A DNA stretch of 64,000 nt from Mycolicibacterium helvum (GTDB taxonomy: Bacteria; Actinomycetota; Actinomycetes; Mycobacteriales; Mycobacteriaceae), in assembly GCF_010731895.1 (NCBI RefSeq), contig NZ_AP022596.1:6262001-6326000 (forward strand), read 5' to 3'. The position numbers and the translations under genes are program-made. Below the pieces are notes generated by a model. That model was not told the DNA's origin. It worked only from the letters and a program-made list of their open reading frames with translations, and made no database searches. This document shows positions 37,542-46,937 of the stretch, in pieces. The first letter of the stretch is position 1, and each line of letters starts with the position of its first letter.

Positions 37542-39383
37542 CTAGCGCGGCCCGTACACGCCGGCCAGGTACTCGTCGCGGCAGGCGCGCCGGGCCAACT
37601 TGCCACTCGTGGTGCGCGGGATCGTGCCGGCGGCGACCATGCGGACGTCGGCAACCGGCAGGGCGTGCTGGCGCGAGACGGCCGCCCGGATCACCTCGAC
37701 GATGGGCCCGGGTTCGGCCTTGCCCGCACCGGGGGCCCGCTCGGCGACGATCACCAGGCGCTCCCCCGCGCCTTCGGCGGCAGGCACGGAGAAGGCCGCC
37801 ACGAACCCGGTCCGCACAGCCGGCGAGGCCGCGGCAACGGTGGCCTCGATGTCCTGCGGATAGTGATTGCGGCCGTCGATGATCACCAGATCCTTGATCC
37901 GGCCGGTGATGTAGAGCTGACCGTCCAGGTGCACACCCATGTCGCCGGTGCGAAACCAGGTGGCCTCGGCCGGGGCCCCGTCGGCGTGGCTGCCGCTCTC
38001 CAGCCGCACCTGCAGCTTGTTGCGGAACGACCGCTCGGTCTCGACGTCCCGGCCCCAATACCCGCGGCCGATGTTGTCGCCATGCAGCCAGATCTCGCCC
38101 ACCTGGCCGTCGGGGAGTTCGACTTCGGACACCGGGTCCACGATGGCCGCCCACTGGCTGCGCGCAACCCGCCCGCAGGACACCTGCGGCACGGCGTTGG
38201 GCGCGTCGGGCGGCACCCGCACCGCGCGGCCGGCACCGAGTTCGGTGCGATCGAGATACGTTGCGCGGGCCTGATCTTCGGCGCCGATGGTCGATACGAA
38301 CAGGGTTGCCTCGGCCATGCCGTAGGACGGTTTGACCGCGGTGGGCGGCAGCCCGTAGGGGGCGAACACGTCGTTGAAGGTGTTGATCGAATCGATGTTG
38401 ACCGGCTCGGAGCCATTGATCAGCCCGGCCACGTTGCTCAGGTCGAGGTCCTCGCCCCGGGGCGGCAGGCCCCGCTGCGCGGCGAGCTCGAAGGCGAAGT
38501 TGGGCGCGGCGGCGAAGGTTCGACCGTATTGTGCTTCCACGGCAAGCTCTTTGATCCAGCGATGGGGCCGGCGCACGAACGCCGTCGGCGACATCAGCGT
38601 CAGATGCCCGCCGAACATCGCCGGGAACATGATCATCAGCAGGCCCATGTCATGGAACAGGGGCAGCCAGCTGACGCTGGTGGTGTCGAAGTCCAATCCC
38701 ACCGAGATGATCATCTGGGCGACGTTGGTCAGCACCGCCCGGTGGGTGATCTCCACTCCGGCGGGGGTGCGCGTCGAGCCCGACGTGTACTGCAGATAGG
38801 CCAGATCACTGCTCTGCAACCGCGCTGGGGTGAAGGTCGCGCCGACCGACTCCGGCAGCGCGTCGAGCGCGATCACCCGGGGGCGCTGCGATCGCGGCGA
38901 CGTACGCAGGAAGCTCCGCACCCGGTCGGCTGCCGCCGTGGTGGTGAGCACCACCGAGGGCTGGGCGTCCGACATGACGGCTTCGAGTCGTTCGCCGTGG
39001 CCCGGCAGTTCCGGCGCGAACAACGGGACGGCGATAGTGCCGGCCTGGATCGCGCCGAAGAAACCGACCACGTAGTCGATGCCCTGCGGCGCCAGTATCG
39101 CAACCCGGTCACCGGGCTGGGTCACCTGCTGCAGCCGTGCGGCGACCGCACGCAGCCGCGCGCCAAGCTCCCGCCACGTCAGCTCGACGGCGTTGCCGGT
39201 GGAGTCGTGGTCATAGTCGAGGTAGCGATACACCACGCTGTCGCCGAACTCGAGCACGTTGTGGTCGAGAAAGGTCATCAGCGTCAGGCCTGGCGGCAGG
39301 ACGATGTTGCCGTCGGCATCGAGGTAATCCTCGAGTTTCAAGCGCGTCCCCTGACCAGAATTGGCAAGTGTTCCGCGGTTCAT
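37542..39383 (-). CDS. Fatty-acyl-AMP ligase (FAAL, FadD32-like)
   Basis: 613 residues. Adenylating-enzyme core: LAYLQYTSGSTRTPAGVEITHRAV, SWLPLFHDMGLLM, LINGSEPVN, PSYGMAEATLFVS, WFRTGDMGVHLDGQLYITGRIKDLVIIDGRNHYPQDIE and the C-terminal Lys in RTTSGKLARR. The FAAL-type LPLFHDMGL and the absence of CoA-ligase hallmarks indicate acyl-adenylate formation for transfer to an acyl carrier protein or polyketide synthase. No PKS or ACP gene is adjacent, so its partner is elsewhere. It converges with the alcohol dehydrogenase gene and diverges from the CYTH/CHAD gene. Confidence 0.9.
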   Translation of the reverse strand: MNRGTLANSGQGTRLKLEDYLDADGNIVLPPGLTLMTFLDHNVLEFGDSVVYRYLDYDHDSTGNAVELTWRELGARLRAVAARLQQVTQPGDRVAILAPQGIDYVVGFFGAIQAGTIAVPLFAPELPGHGERLEAVMSDAQPSVVLTTTAAADRVRSFLRTSPRSQRPRVIALDALPESVGATFTPARLQSSDLAYLQYTSGSTRTPAGVEITHRAVLTNVAQMIISVGLDFDTTSVSWLPLFHDMGLLMIMFPAMFGGHLTLMSPTAFVRRPHRWIKELAVEAQYGRTFAAAPNFAFELAAQRGLPPRGEDLDLSNVAGLINGSEPVNIDSINTFNDVFAPYGLPPTAVKPSYGMAEATLFVSTIGAEDQARATYLDRTELGAGRAVRVPPDAPNAVPQVSCGRVARSQWAAIVDPVSEVELPDGQVGEIWLHGDNIGRGYWGRDVETERSFRNKLQVRLESGSHADGAPAEATWFRTGDMGVHLDGQLYITGRIKDLVIIDGRNHYPQDIEATVAAASPAVRTGFVAAFSVPAAEGAGERLVIVAERAPGAGKAEPGPIVEVIRAAVSRQHALPVADVRMVAAGTIPRTTSGKLARRACRDEYLAGVYGPR

Positions 39384-39569
39384 AAGGAGATTTTAAGACT
39401 CCTGCCGGTGCCACACCGCCTACATGTGTCGGCGTGCCGCGATCTCGCGGCACCTCGGCGAGGCTGAGCCGTCGCCGGGCCCCAAGAAAGTACGGCGTCG
39501 TGTTCACTCAGGTGTGACACCCTGTGCAGCAATGCGTACCGCCGATGATCGTCGCGAGCGAAGGTGAAA

Positions 39570-41084
39570 ATGGGTTCTGGAAACCGCCATGTCGAGGTGG
39601 AGCGAAAGTTCGACGTCCCCGCAGGCACGGTGTTCCCGTCCTTCGACGGGCTTGCCGCGGTGGCCCGGGTGGAGCGGCAACCAGCGCAGTCGCTGGACGC
39701 TGTGTACTTCGACACACCCGGGCGCGATTTGGCCGCCCACCGGATCACGCTGCGCCGCCGCACGGGTGGCCCCGATGCCGGCTGGCACCTCAAGCTGCCC
39801 GCCGGGCCCGACGCCCGCACCGAGGTCCATGCACCGCTGGACACCTCCACCGAAGTGGCGGACATGCCGGTGCCCGACGAGCTGCTCGACATCGTGCTGG
39901 CGATCGTGCGGGACCGCCCGCTGGCGCCGGTCGCGCGGATCGCCACGACCCGCAATGTGGTGATGCTCTACGGCGGGGACGGATCGGCGCTGGCCGAGTT
40001 CTGTGACGACGAGGTCAGCGCGTGGGCCCTGGGACCGGCCGACGGCGAGGCCGGGGAGGAACAGCGCTGGCACGAGTGGGAGCTGGAGCTGGTCGACGGC
40101 GAGATCGATGGCGGCAGGGATCTGCTCAAGCGCCTGGGCAACCGGCTGTTGGATGCCGGTGCGGCGCCCGCCGGGCATGGCTCGAAGCTGGCGAAGGTGC
40201 TCGACACCGCCGGTTCGCTCCCCGAGATGGCCGAGGAGCCGGAGCTGTCATCGGATCCGGTGCACCGGGCGGTCGCCGAGCAGGTGGACGAGCTGCTGGT
40301 GTGGGACCGCGCGGTGCGCGCGGACACCTACGACTCCGTCCATCAGATGCGGGTGACCACCCGCAAGATCCGCAGCCTGTTGCAGGCCTCCGAGGACACG
40401 TTCGGGCTGACCGACGACTCCTGGGTGCTCGATGAGCTGCGTCAGCTGGCCGGCGTGCTGGGTGTCGCCCGCGACGCCGAGGTGCTCGCCGAACGCTACG
40501 AGGTGGCGCTCAAGGCCCTGCCCGACGACCTCATCCGTGGTCCGGTGTACGAGCGTCTGGTGGCCGGCGCACAGCGCAGCTACCAGGCCGGTCTGCGGCG
40601 CTCGCTGTCCGCGATGCGCTCTCCCCGTTACTTCCGGCTGCTCGATACCCTCGACGGGCTGGTCGCCGCACAGCCGCCGGAAGCCGCTCCGGGTGAAGAG
40701 CCGAAGCCGGTGAGCATCGACTCGGCCTACCGGCGGGTGCGCAAGGCCGCCAAGAACGCCGCGGCGGCCACTGAGGACCGCGACGAGGCGCTGCACCGGA
40801 TCCGTAAGGGCGCCAAGCGACTTCGCTACGTCGCCGCCGCCACCGGCGAACCCAAGGTGTCGGACCGGGCCAAGACCATCCAGACCCTGCTCGGCGATCA
40901 CCAGGACAGTGTGGTCAGCCGTACGCACCTGGCTCAACAGTCCCTGGTGGCGCACGCGGCCGGTGAGGACACGTTCACCTACGGCCTGCTCTATCGGCTG
41001 GAGGACGATCTGGCGAACAGGTGCCGCGATCAGCTCGACGATGCGCTGAGCGCCTTGCGGACGGCCTTCAAGAAGGCGCACTAG
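39570..41084 (+). CDS. CYTH and CHAD domain protein (Rv2226-like)
   Basis: 504 residues from the ATG at 39570 (GTG at 39564 is possible). The N-terminal CYTH domain shows the ExExK triphosphate motif (VEVERKF) and alternating basic/acidic strands to about residue 200. The C-terminal CHAD domain is helical and rich in conserved His and basic residues (SVHQMRVTTRKIRSLL, ALHRIRKGAKRLRYVAAA, LLGDHQDS). CYTH binds tri- or polyphosphate and CHAD binds polyphosphate. The place between panB and rnpB/RNase H matches Rv2226. Confidence 0.9.
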   Translation: MGSGNRHVEVERKFDVPAGTVFPSFDGLAAVARVERQPAQSLDAVYFDTPGRDLAAHRITLRRRTGGPDAGWHLKLPAGPDARTEVHAPLDTSTEVADMPVPDELLDIVLAIVRDRPLAPVARIATTRNVVMLYGGDGSALAEFCDDEVSAWALGPADGEAGEEQRWHEWELELVDGEIDGGRDLLKRLGNRLLDAGAAPAGHGSKLAKVLDTAGSLPEMAEEPELSSDPVHRAVAEQVDELLVWDRAVRADTYDSVHQMRVTTRKIRSLLQASEDTFGLTDDSWVLDELRQLAGVLGVARDAEVLAERYEVALKALPDDLIRGPVYERLVAGAQRSYQAGLRRSLSAMRSPRYFRLLDTLDGLVAAQPPEAAPGEEPKPVSIDSAYRRVRKAAKNAAAATEDRDEALHRIRKGAKRLRYVAAATGEPKVSDRAKTIQTLLGDHQDSVVSRTHLAQQSLVAHAAGEDTFTYGLLYRLEDDLANRCRDQLDDALSALRTAFKKAH

Positions 41085-41227
41085 CGCACGCCGACTTGGC
41101 AACCCGAGAACTCGCCGCACCTGCTGGTCCCGACACTGCAGGAGCGCCCGGGCACGGCTGAAATCGCTCGGCAATCCAGCGACGCCGCGGCTACGAATAC
41201 GTAGTGACAGCCCGGTCGACCTGATCT

Positions 41228-41596
41228 GTGCTGATCACCAGTAGGAAGCGAGTTCTGACAGTGACGTCAAACCAGCCGCATTCGGCACAGGATGTAACTG
41301 CTACCACCGTTCTCGGGGCGGCCTTTCTCGGGATTGTCATCGCGACACTGGGCTTGGTGATGACCACATTCAGCCTCCCGGCCGCCCACATCGCCACCGG
41401 CCCGCAGCCCTGCGTCAACGGGATCGTCCCACTCAACCCCTACGTCGTGAACTGCAACCTGCCGTCGCGTGGCAACCAAGTGATCGGTGCGGCACCCGAC
41501 GCCGGGGCAATCATCAGCTGCAGGCACAACCTTGCGTGCTTGGCCTTGTACGTCAATTACCCCGGGACGGTGCTCGTTCCCGGGTATCGATCCTGA
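41228..41596 (+). CDS. Small exported or membrane-anchored protein, unknown
   Basis: 122 residues from a GTG at 41228; an alternative GTG at 41261 gives a shorter N-terminus. One hydrophobic segment (TVLGAAFLGIVIATLGLVMTTF) near residues 28-50 acts as signal or anchor. It is followed by a short extracytoplasmic region with four cysteines (QPCVNG, NCNLPS, SCRHNL, ACLALY) that could form two disulfides. I recognise no family. It lies between the CYTH/CHAD gene and rnpB. Confidence 0.5.
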   Translation: MLITSRKRVLTVTSNQPHSAQDVTATTVLGAAFLGIVIATLGLVMTTFSLPAAHIATGPQPCVNGIVPLNPYVVNCNLPSRGNQVIGAAPDAGAIISCRHNLACLALYVNYPGTVLVPGYRS

Positions 41597-41666
41597 CCAG
41601 GATCCGGTGCCGACGTCAGGCAGCGGAGTCTCGCTGAGGGCTTAGCCGAATCTCCAGGTCAACGTG

Positions 41667-42070
<404 letters not shown>

Positions 42071-42110
42071 AACAAGGTAGCGCCTGGCCGCTTTTTCCGC
42101 GACTACGTGC

Positions 42111-42731
42111 TCACCTGCGCCGCAGTTGGATCACATTGTCGACGATGCTGGCCTGCTGACCATCGGGTCCGACAGCATCGCGCTCGGCCGGCCCCAGCCG
42201 CACCGTCTCCCACTGCGTGGCATCGAACCCAAGGCCGGCCAGTACCTCCTCGGCAGCCGGGAACTCGTGGTGGTGCATCTCCTCGGAGGCCCACGGCGGG
42301 GCGCCGCCGTGGTCGACGATCAGCAACGTGCCACCCGGAGCAAGAGTCGCGGCGGCGCGGCGCAGAATCGCGACCCGGTCCATCTCCAGGGGGGTGTGGA
42401 AGAAATGCGCCGAAACCAGGTCGAACGGCCCGTCGGGAAGGGTTTTGGTGAGATCGTGGTGCTGGAAGTCGATGCGTCCCAGCACTCCTCGGGTTTGGGC
42501 GTCTTCGGCGGCGCGGGCCAGGGCGGTGGTGGAGACGTCGACGGCCACGACCTGCCAGCCGTGCTCAGCCAGCCACATCGCGTCGCCGCCCTCGCCGCAG
42601 CCCAAGTCCAGTGCGCGCGAACCGGTCAGTCCGCTAACGATCTCGGCGAGGCGGGCGTTGGGGCGCCCGCTCCAGATTCGCGGCTTCTCCGCGTAGAGGG
42701 TCTCCCAGTGCGTGTGGTGATCGGTGTCCAT
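42111..42731 (-). CDS. Class I SAM-dependent methyltransferase
   Basis: 206 residues from the ATG at 42731, where the family similarity begins (MDTDHHTHWETLYAEKPRIWSGRPN). The SAM motif is SRALDLGCGEGGDAMWLA, followed by VVAVDVSTTALARA and GPFDLVSAHFFH. It resembles tellurite-resistance/TehB-type and thiol methyltransferases. It diverges from a cupin-containing regulator across a 46-bp gap with tandem inverted repeats, suggesting a regulated detoxification function. Substrate unknown. Confidence 0.85.
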   Translation of the reverse strand: MDTDHHTHWETLYAEKPRIWSGRPNARLAEIVSGLTGSRALDLGCGEGGDAMWLAEHGWQVVAVDVSTTALARAAEDAQTRGVLGRIDFQHHDLTKTLPDGPFDLVSAHFFHTPLEMDRVAILRRAAATLAPGGTLLIVDHGGAPPWASEEMHHHEFPAAEEVLAGLGFDATQWETVRLGPAERDAVGPDGQQASIVDNVIQLRRR

Positions 42732-42747
42732 GGCCCAAGCTTGTCGA

Positions 42748-42778
42748 TGCCACGCCTGAGTGGCAAGGTTCTTTGCCA
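42748..42778. promoter_or_regulatory. Tandem inverted repeats between methyltransferase and XRE regulator
   Basis: TGCCAC-N6-GTGGCA (42748-42765) is a perfect inverted repeat. It overlaps a second one, GGCAA-N6-TTGCC (42762-42777), giving three alternating half-sites on one face of the helix. They fill the 46-bp divergent gap and are likely bound by the adjacent XRE-cupin protein to control both genes. Confidence 0.5.
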
Positions 42779-43347
42779 TGCAGGCAAACGACGATGTCGA
42801 TTCCAGGGTGCGCAGGCGGCTGCGCGAACTGCGCGGCCGGCACGGTCTGACCCTCGAGGATGTCGCGTCCCGGGCCGGTATCGACTCCTCAACGCTGAGC
42901 CGGCTGGAGTCCGGTAAGCGCCGGCTGGCCCTTGACCACCTGCCCCGGCTTGCCGCGGCGCTGTCGGTGAGCACCGACGAGCTGCTCGGCGCGCCGGAGA
43001 CCGTCGACCCCCGGGTCCGCGCGCCGTCGCACACCCGCCACCTGGTCACCTACTGGCCGCTGACCCGCCACGGCGGAGCCGGCGGGCCGCAGGCCTTCAA
43101 GATCCGCATCAGCGCACGGCGGCGTACGCCGCCGGCCGAACTGCCCACCCACGAGGGCCAGGAGTGGCTTTATGTGTTGTCCGGTCGGCTCCAGTTGATC
43201 CTCGGCGAGCAGCATTTCGTCATCGAGCCCGGCGAGGCGGTGGAGTTCAGCACCTGGACCCCGCACTGGTTCGGCGCGGTCGATGGCCCAGTGGAGGCCA
43301 TCATCCTGTTCGGTCCGCATGGTGAACGAGTCCACCTGCGCCCGTAG
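42778..43347 (+). CDS. XRE-family regulator with C-terminal cupin domain
   Basis: 189 residues from the ATG at 42778. An upstream GTG at 42760 would overlap the presumed operator. The N-terminal helix-turn-helix is LRELRGRHGLTLEDVASRAGIDSSTLSRLESGKRRLALDHLPRLAAAL (about residues 13-60). The C-terminal cupin (PTHEGQEWLYVLSGRLQLILGEQHFVIEPGEAVEFSTWTPHWFGAVDG) has metal-binding-type His/Glu residues and probably senses a small ligand. It diverges from the methyltransferase gene it probably controls. Confidence 0.9.
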   Translation: MQANDDVDSRVRRRLRELRGRHGLTLEDVASRAGIDSSTLSRLESGKRRLALDHLPRLAAALSVSTDELLGAPETVDPRVRAPSHTRHLVTYWPLTRHGGAGGPQAFKIRISARRRTPPAELPTHEGQEWLYVLSGRLQLILGEQHFVIEPGEAVEFSTWTPHWFGAVDGPVEAIILFGPHGERVHLRP

Positions 43348-43350
43348 GAT

Positions 43351-44430
43351 TCAGCTCAGATACGAGGTCTGGTTCACCAGCCGCACCGAGGCGTTGCCGT
43401 CGGGATAGAACTCCGCGATGCTCAGCGACGCCAGGTCCAGGTGCAGCCGGTGCAGGATGCTGGTCCCGGCGTCCAGCGCCAGTCGCAGCATCGTCTTGAT
43501 CGGCGTCACGTGCGACACCACCAGCACCGTTTTGCCCGGATACTCGGTGAGGATCCGCGTCCGGACCCGCTGAACCCGTTGCTGCACATCGTCGAAACTC
43601 TCCCCGTCCGGCGGGCGCAAACTGGTGTCTCGCAGCCAGTGCCCGTGCAAGTCCGGGTCGCGTTCGCGGGCCTCCCCGAACGTCAGCCCTTCCCAGGCGC
43701 CGAAATCCGTCTCGATCAGCTCATCGTCGACCGTGATGCCCAGACCGAGCGCCGTGGCTGCGGCCGCCGCGGTGTCATAGGCACGCCGCAGCGGTGACGT
43801 GATCACCGCGTCGATGCCGCCACTCTCGGCCAGATAGCGCGCCGCGGCATCGGCCTGGCCGCGACCTGTGTTGGTCAGCTCGGGGTTGCCGCGGCCGGAA
43901 TAGCGCCGCTCGCGGGAGAATTGGGTCTGCCCGTGCCGCAACAGCAGCACGCGCGTGGGTGCGCCCTGATTGCCGGTCCAGACCGCAGGCGGCACGGCGA
44001 CCGCCGCGGATGCCGGCTCGGCGGCAGCGGCCTGCGCATCCATCGCAACGTTGGCCAGGCGGTCGGCATACGAGTTCTGTTCGCGCGGAATCCATTCGTA
44101 GGTGACCGAATCGAATGTCGACGCCAGCGCACGGGCCTGCTGTTGCAGCTCGGCCATCGCAGGGTGTTTGACCTTCCAGCGGCCGGACATCTGCTCCACC
44201 ACGAGCTTCGAATCCATCGACACGCCAACCTCATCGGCGCCAAGGCGGCGTGCCTCCTCCAGCCCCGCGATGAGCCCGCGGTACTCGGCGACATTGTTGG
44301 TGGCAATCCCGATCGCCGCACCGTGCTCGGCCAGCACACTCTGGTGATCGGCCGACCAGACGACACAGCCGTAGCCGGCCGGGCCGGGGTTACCCCGCGA
44401 TCCGCCGTCGGCCTCGATGAGCACCTTCAC
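43351..44430 (-). CDS. Bifunctional RNase H / acid phosphatase (Rv2228c-like)
   Basis: 359 residues from the GTG at 44430. The N-terminal RNase HI domain has all acidic residues: IEADGGSRGNPGPAGYG, NNVAEYRGLIAGLE, VSMDSKLVVEQM and NSYADRLAN. The C-terminal histidine phosphatase domain has the phosphohistidine motif LLRHGQTQFSRERRYSGRGNPELT and the second His in VVSHVTPIK. The same fusion in M. tuberculosis removes RNA from RNA:DNA hybrids and has alpha-ribazole-phosphatase (CobC-like) activity. The zinc-ribbon gene ends 3 bp before this start, so translation is probably coupled. Confidence 0.95.
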   Translation of the reverse strand: MKVLIEADGGSRGNPGPAGYGCVVWSADHQSVLAEHGAAIGIATNNVAEYRGLIAGLEEARRLGADEVGVSMDSKLVVEQMSGRWKVKHPAMAELQQQARALASTFDSVTYEWIPREQNSYADRLANVAMDAQAAAAEPASAAVAVPPAVWTGNQGAPTRVLLLRHGQTQFSRERRYSGRGNPELTNTGRGQADAAARYLAESGGIDAVITSPLRRAYDTAAAAATALGLGITVDDELIETDFGAWEGLTFGEARERDPDLHGHWLRDTSLRPPDGESFDDVQQRVQRVRTRILTEYPGKTVLVVSHVTPIKTMLRLALDAGTSILHRLHLDLASLSIAEFYPDGNASVRLVNQTSYLS

Positions 44431-44432
44431 GC

Positions 44433-45164
44433 CTACGCCCCGCCGATGCGCAACAGGATCGCCTGGCACTCCGGGCAGCGAACGACGTCGTCCTCCGGCG
44501 CGGCCGAGATCCTGGCCAGCTCACCGCGATCGAGCTCGATGCGGCACGCACCGCACCGCTTGCCCAGCAGCCGCGCCGCACCGGCGCCCGATACGGCCCG
44601 CTGCCGCTCGTAGAGCTGGACCAGGCCCGAATCCAGCCCAGCCACGATCTGCGCCCGACGGCCTGCCTGCCCGGTACGAACCCGCTCGATCTCGGCCAGC
44701 GCATCATTACGGGCTTGCAGTGCCGCGGCCAGATCAGCCTGCAGCGCTTCGATTTTCGCCACCTCCACGGCCTGATCCCCGGCCAACTGTTCGAGGCGCT
44801 CCATCACCTCGATCAACGAATCCTCCAGGCTGGACTGCCGGCGCTCGAGGGTCCCCAGTTCGTGCTGCAGCTCCTCGAGCTGTTTGGGACTGGTGGTGCC
44901 GGAATCGAGTAGTTTGCGGTCCCGGTCCTCGCGCTGGCGCACGCCGTCGATCTCGGATTCGAACCGCGTCACCTGAGCTTCGACGTCCTCCCGTGCAATG
45001 CCCAACGCCGCCAGCCGATCCCCCACCTCGCGGTGGGCGGCCTCCACGGTGTCGTAGGTCTGTTGCTCGGGCAGGTTGGCCGCCCGATGGGATAGCCGAG
45101 CCAGCTCAGCATCCAGCTCGGCCAGCTCCAGGAGCGAATGTTGCTGCGCCAATTCAGCTTTCAC
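44433..45164 (-). CDS. Coiled-coil protein with C-terminal zinc ribbon (Rv2229c-like)
   Basis: 243 residues from a GTG at 45164 that overlaps the NIF3 stop (GTGA). Residues 1-185 are almost continuous coiled coil ([19 protein letters not shown]..., [20 protein letters not shown]..., [22 protein letters not shown]). The C-terminus is a zinc ribbon with C-GAC-RIEL and C-PEC-QAIL. Family DUF164/zf-RING_7; function unknown but conserved next to NIF3 and RNase H in mycobacteria. Confidence 0.92.
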   Translation of the reverse strand: MKAELAQQHSLLELAELDAELARLSHRAANLPEQQTYDTVEAAHREVGDRLAALGIAREDVEAQVTRFESEIDGVRQREDRDRKLLDSGTTSPKQLEELQHELGTLERRQSSLEDSLIEVMERLEQLAGDQAVEVAKIEALQADLAAALQARNDALAEIERVRTGQAGRRAQIVAGLDSGLVQLYERQRAVSGAGAARLLGKRCGACRIELDRGELARISAAPEDDVVRCPECQAILLRIGGA

Positions 45165-46207
45165 AGCGTGCCTCTCGAAACATCGATATTCCACGGGTCG
45201 GTGCGCAGGTCGCAGACACCGACCGTCAGCGCCGCACCGAAATGACTCCTCAGCAGCGCGGCGGCTTGCCCGCACCACGGATACTCGCTGGCCCAGTGTG
45301 CGACGTCGACCAGGGCGACGCCACTGGCCCGCCGGTGCTCGTCGGCGGGATGATGACGCAGGTCGGCGGTCACGTAGGCGTCCACGCCCGCGGTAGTCGC
45401 CGCACCCAGCAGCGAATCGCCCGCACCACCACACACCGCCACCCGCGCCACCGGAGCGTCCGGGTCCCCGGCCGCCCGCACCCCCCAGGTCGTCTGCGGC
45501 AGCACCGCGCCCACCCGGGCGACGAAATCGGCGAACCGCAGCGGTTGCGCCAGCGTTCCAACCCGGCCGATCCCCACACCGGCCGGCAGCGCAGCCAGCG
45601 GCACCACATCGAACGCGGGCTCCTCGTAGGGGTGTGACGCATGGATCGCGGCAAGCACCTGGGCCCGCAGCCGGGCCGGCGCCACCACCTCGACACGGTC
45701 CTCGCCGGCACGCTCCACCGATCCGATCGACGGTGTCGCGCCGGCGGCGAACACGGCCGCCCGGACCGCGTCGGCGTCAGCGCCGGGCACCAGGATCACC
45801 CACTTGTCGGCGTTCTGACCAGTGGCCGGATCGAGCACGGCGTCGACCGTCAGCCCCAGCACCTCGGCCAGCGCGTCGGACACGCCAGGGTTGGCCGAGT
45901 CGGCGTTGGTATGGGCGGTGAACAGCGCGGCATCATCGCGGATCAGGTGGTGGATCAGCGCACCTTTCGGGGTGCTGGCCGCCACCGTGTCCACGCCGCG
46001 CAACAGCAGCGGGTGGTGGGCCAGCAGTAGTCCACGCGGTCCGACCGTCGCCGCCACCTCGGCGGTGGCGTCGACGGCCACCGTCACGGAGTCGACCACG
46101 CCGTCCGGGTCACCGCACACCAGCCCGACCGAGTCCCAGCTGTGCGCCAGTCCAGGCGGGTACGCGGCGTCGAGCACGGCGATGACCTCCGCCAGTTTCA
46201 CGCCCAT
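45161..46207 (-). CDS. NIF3-like dinuclear-metal protein (Rv2230c-like)
   Basis: 348 residues from the ATG at 46207. N-terminal block [32 protein letters not shown]; metal-ligand motifs [29 protein letters not shown] and, near the C-terminus, [11 protein letters not shown] central insertion (residues 130-235) resembles the PII-like/CutA-type domain found in longer NIF3 proteins ([13 protein letters not shown]). Biochemical role unknown; GTP cyclohydrolase-like folding is reported for relatives. In M. tuberculosis cobC lies upstream; here the next gene is divergent ptkA after 58 bp. Confidence 0.92.
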   Translation of the reverse strand: MGVKLAEVIAVLDAAYPPGLAHSWDSVGLVCGDPDGVVDSVTVAVDATAEVAATVGPRGLLLAHHPLLLRGVDTVAASTPKGALIHHLIRDDAALFTAHTNADSANPGVSDALAEVLGLTVDAVLDPATGQNADKWVILVPGADADAVRAAVFAAGATPSIGSVERAGEDRVEVVAPARLRAQVLAAIHASHPYEEPAFDVVPLAALPAGVGIGRVGTLAQPLRFADFVARVGAVLPQTTWGVRAAGDPDAPVARVAVCGGAGDSLLGAATTAGVDAYVTADLRHHPADEHRRASGVALVDVAHWASEYPWCGQAAALLRSHFGAALTVGVCDLRTDPWNIDVSRGTL

Positions 46208-46265
46208 AGCGCTATCACCACCACGCCAAGAACAGTAGTGCGCGGCGATCGGCAACAATGGAGCG

Positions 46266-46937
46266 GTGACCAGCACGGCCTCCGACACCCGCCCGCAGTT
46301 GGTGATCTTCGATCTCGACGGCACCCTCACCGACTCGGCCGACGGCATCGTGGCCAGCTTCCGGCACGCGTTGACCGCGATCGGCGCCGACGTGCCCCCC
46401 GGTGACCTGGTCGGCCGCATCGTCGGCCCGCCGATGCACCTGACCCTGGCCGGCCTGGGTCTTGGCGAGCGCGCCGACGAGGCGATCGCGGCCTACCGCG
46501 CCGACTACACCAGCCGGGGCTGGGCGATGAACAGCCTGTTCGACGGCATTCCGCAGCTGCTGGGTGACCTGCGGGCGGCCGGGGTGCGACTGGCGGTGGC
46601 CACCTCCAAGGCCGAGCCGACGGCCCGGCGGATCCTCGAGCACTTCGAGCTGACCGAGTACTTCGACGTGATCGCCGGCGCCAGTGTCGACGGGTCACGC
46701 TCCAGTAAGGCAGACGTGGTGGCGCACGCGCTGGGCCAGCTGCATCCGCTGCCCGAGCGGGTGCTGATGGTCGGCGATCGCGCCCACGACGTGCAGGGCG
46801 CCGCCGAGCACGGCATCGACACGGTCGTCGTGGGATGGGGCTACGGCGCGACCGATTTCCTGGAGCCGCACGCTGCCGAGGCCGCGGCCGCCCATGTCCC
46901 GACGGTGTCGGCGCTGCGCGAGGTGCTCGGTGTCTAG
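46266..46937 (+). CDS. ptkA: HAD-fold protein tyrosine kinase/phosphatase PtkA
   Basis: 223 residues from a GTG at 46266. HAD motifs: the nucleophile loop [12 protein letters not shown], motif II VATSK, and motif [16 protein letters not shown]. In M. tuberculosis this HAD-like protein (Rv2232) phosphorylates PtpA on tyrosine. The downstream ptpA start overlaps its stop by 8 bp, matching that pair. A plain phosphoglycolate-phosphatase-type hydrolase is the alternative reading from sequence alone. Confidence 0.88.
   Translation: MTSTASDTRPQLVIFDLDGTLTDSADGIVASFRHALTAIGADVPPGDLVGRIVGPPMHLTLAGLGLGERADEAIAAYRADYTSRGWAMNSLFDGIPQLLGDLRAAGVRLAVATSKAEPTARRILEHFELTEYFDVIAGASVDGSRSSKADVVAHALGQLHPLPERVLMVGDRAHDVQGAAEHGIDTVVVGWGYGATDFLEPHAAEAAAAHVPTVSALREVLGV

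Noticed and set aside
39390..39415. Short inverted repeat AGGAG...CTCCT before the FAAL gene
   Set aside because: Only 5-bp arms around an AT-rich centre; too short to distinguish from chance.
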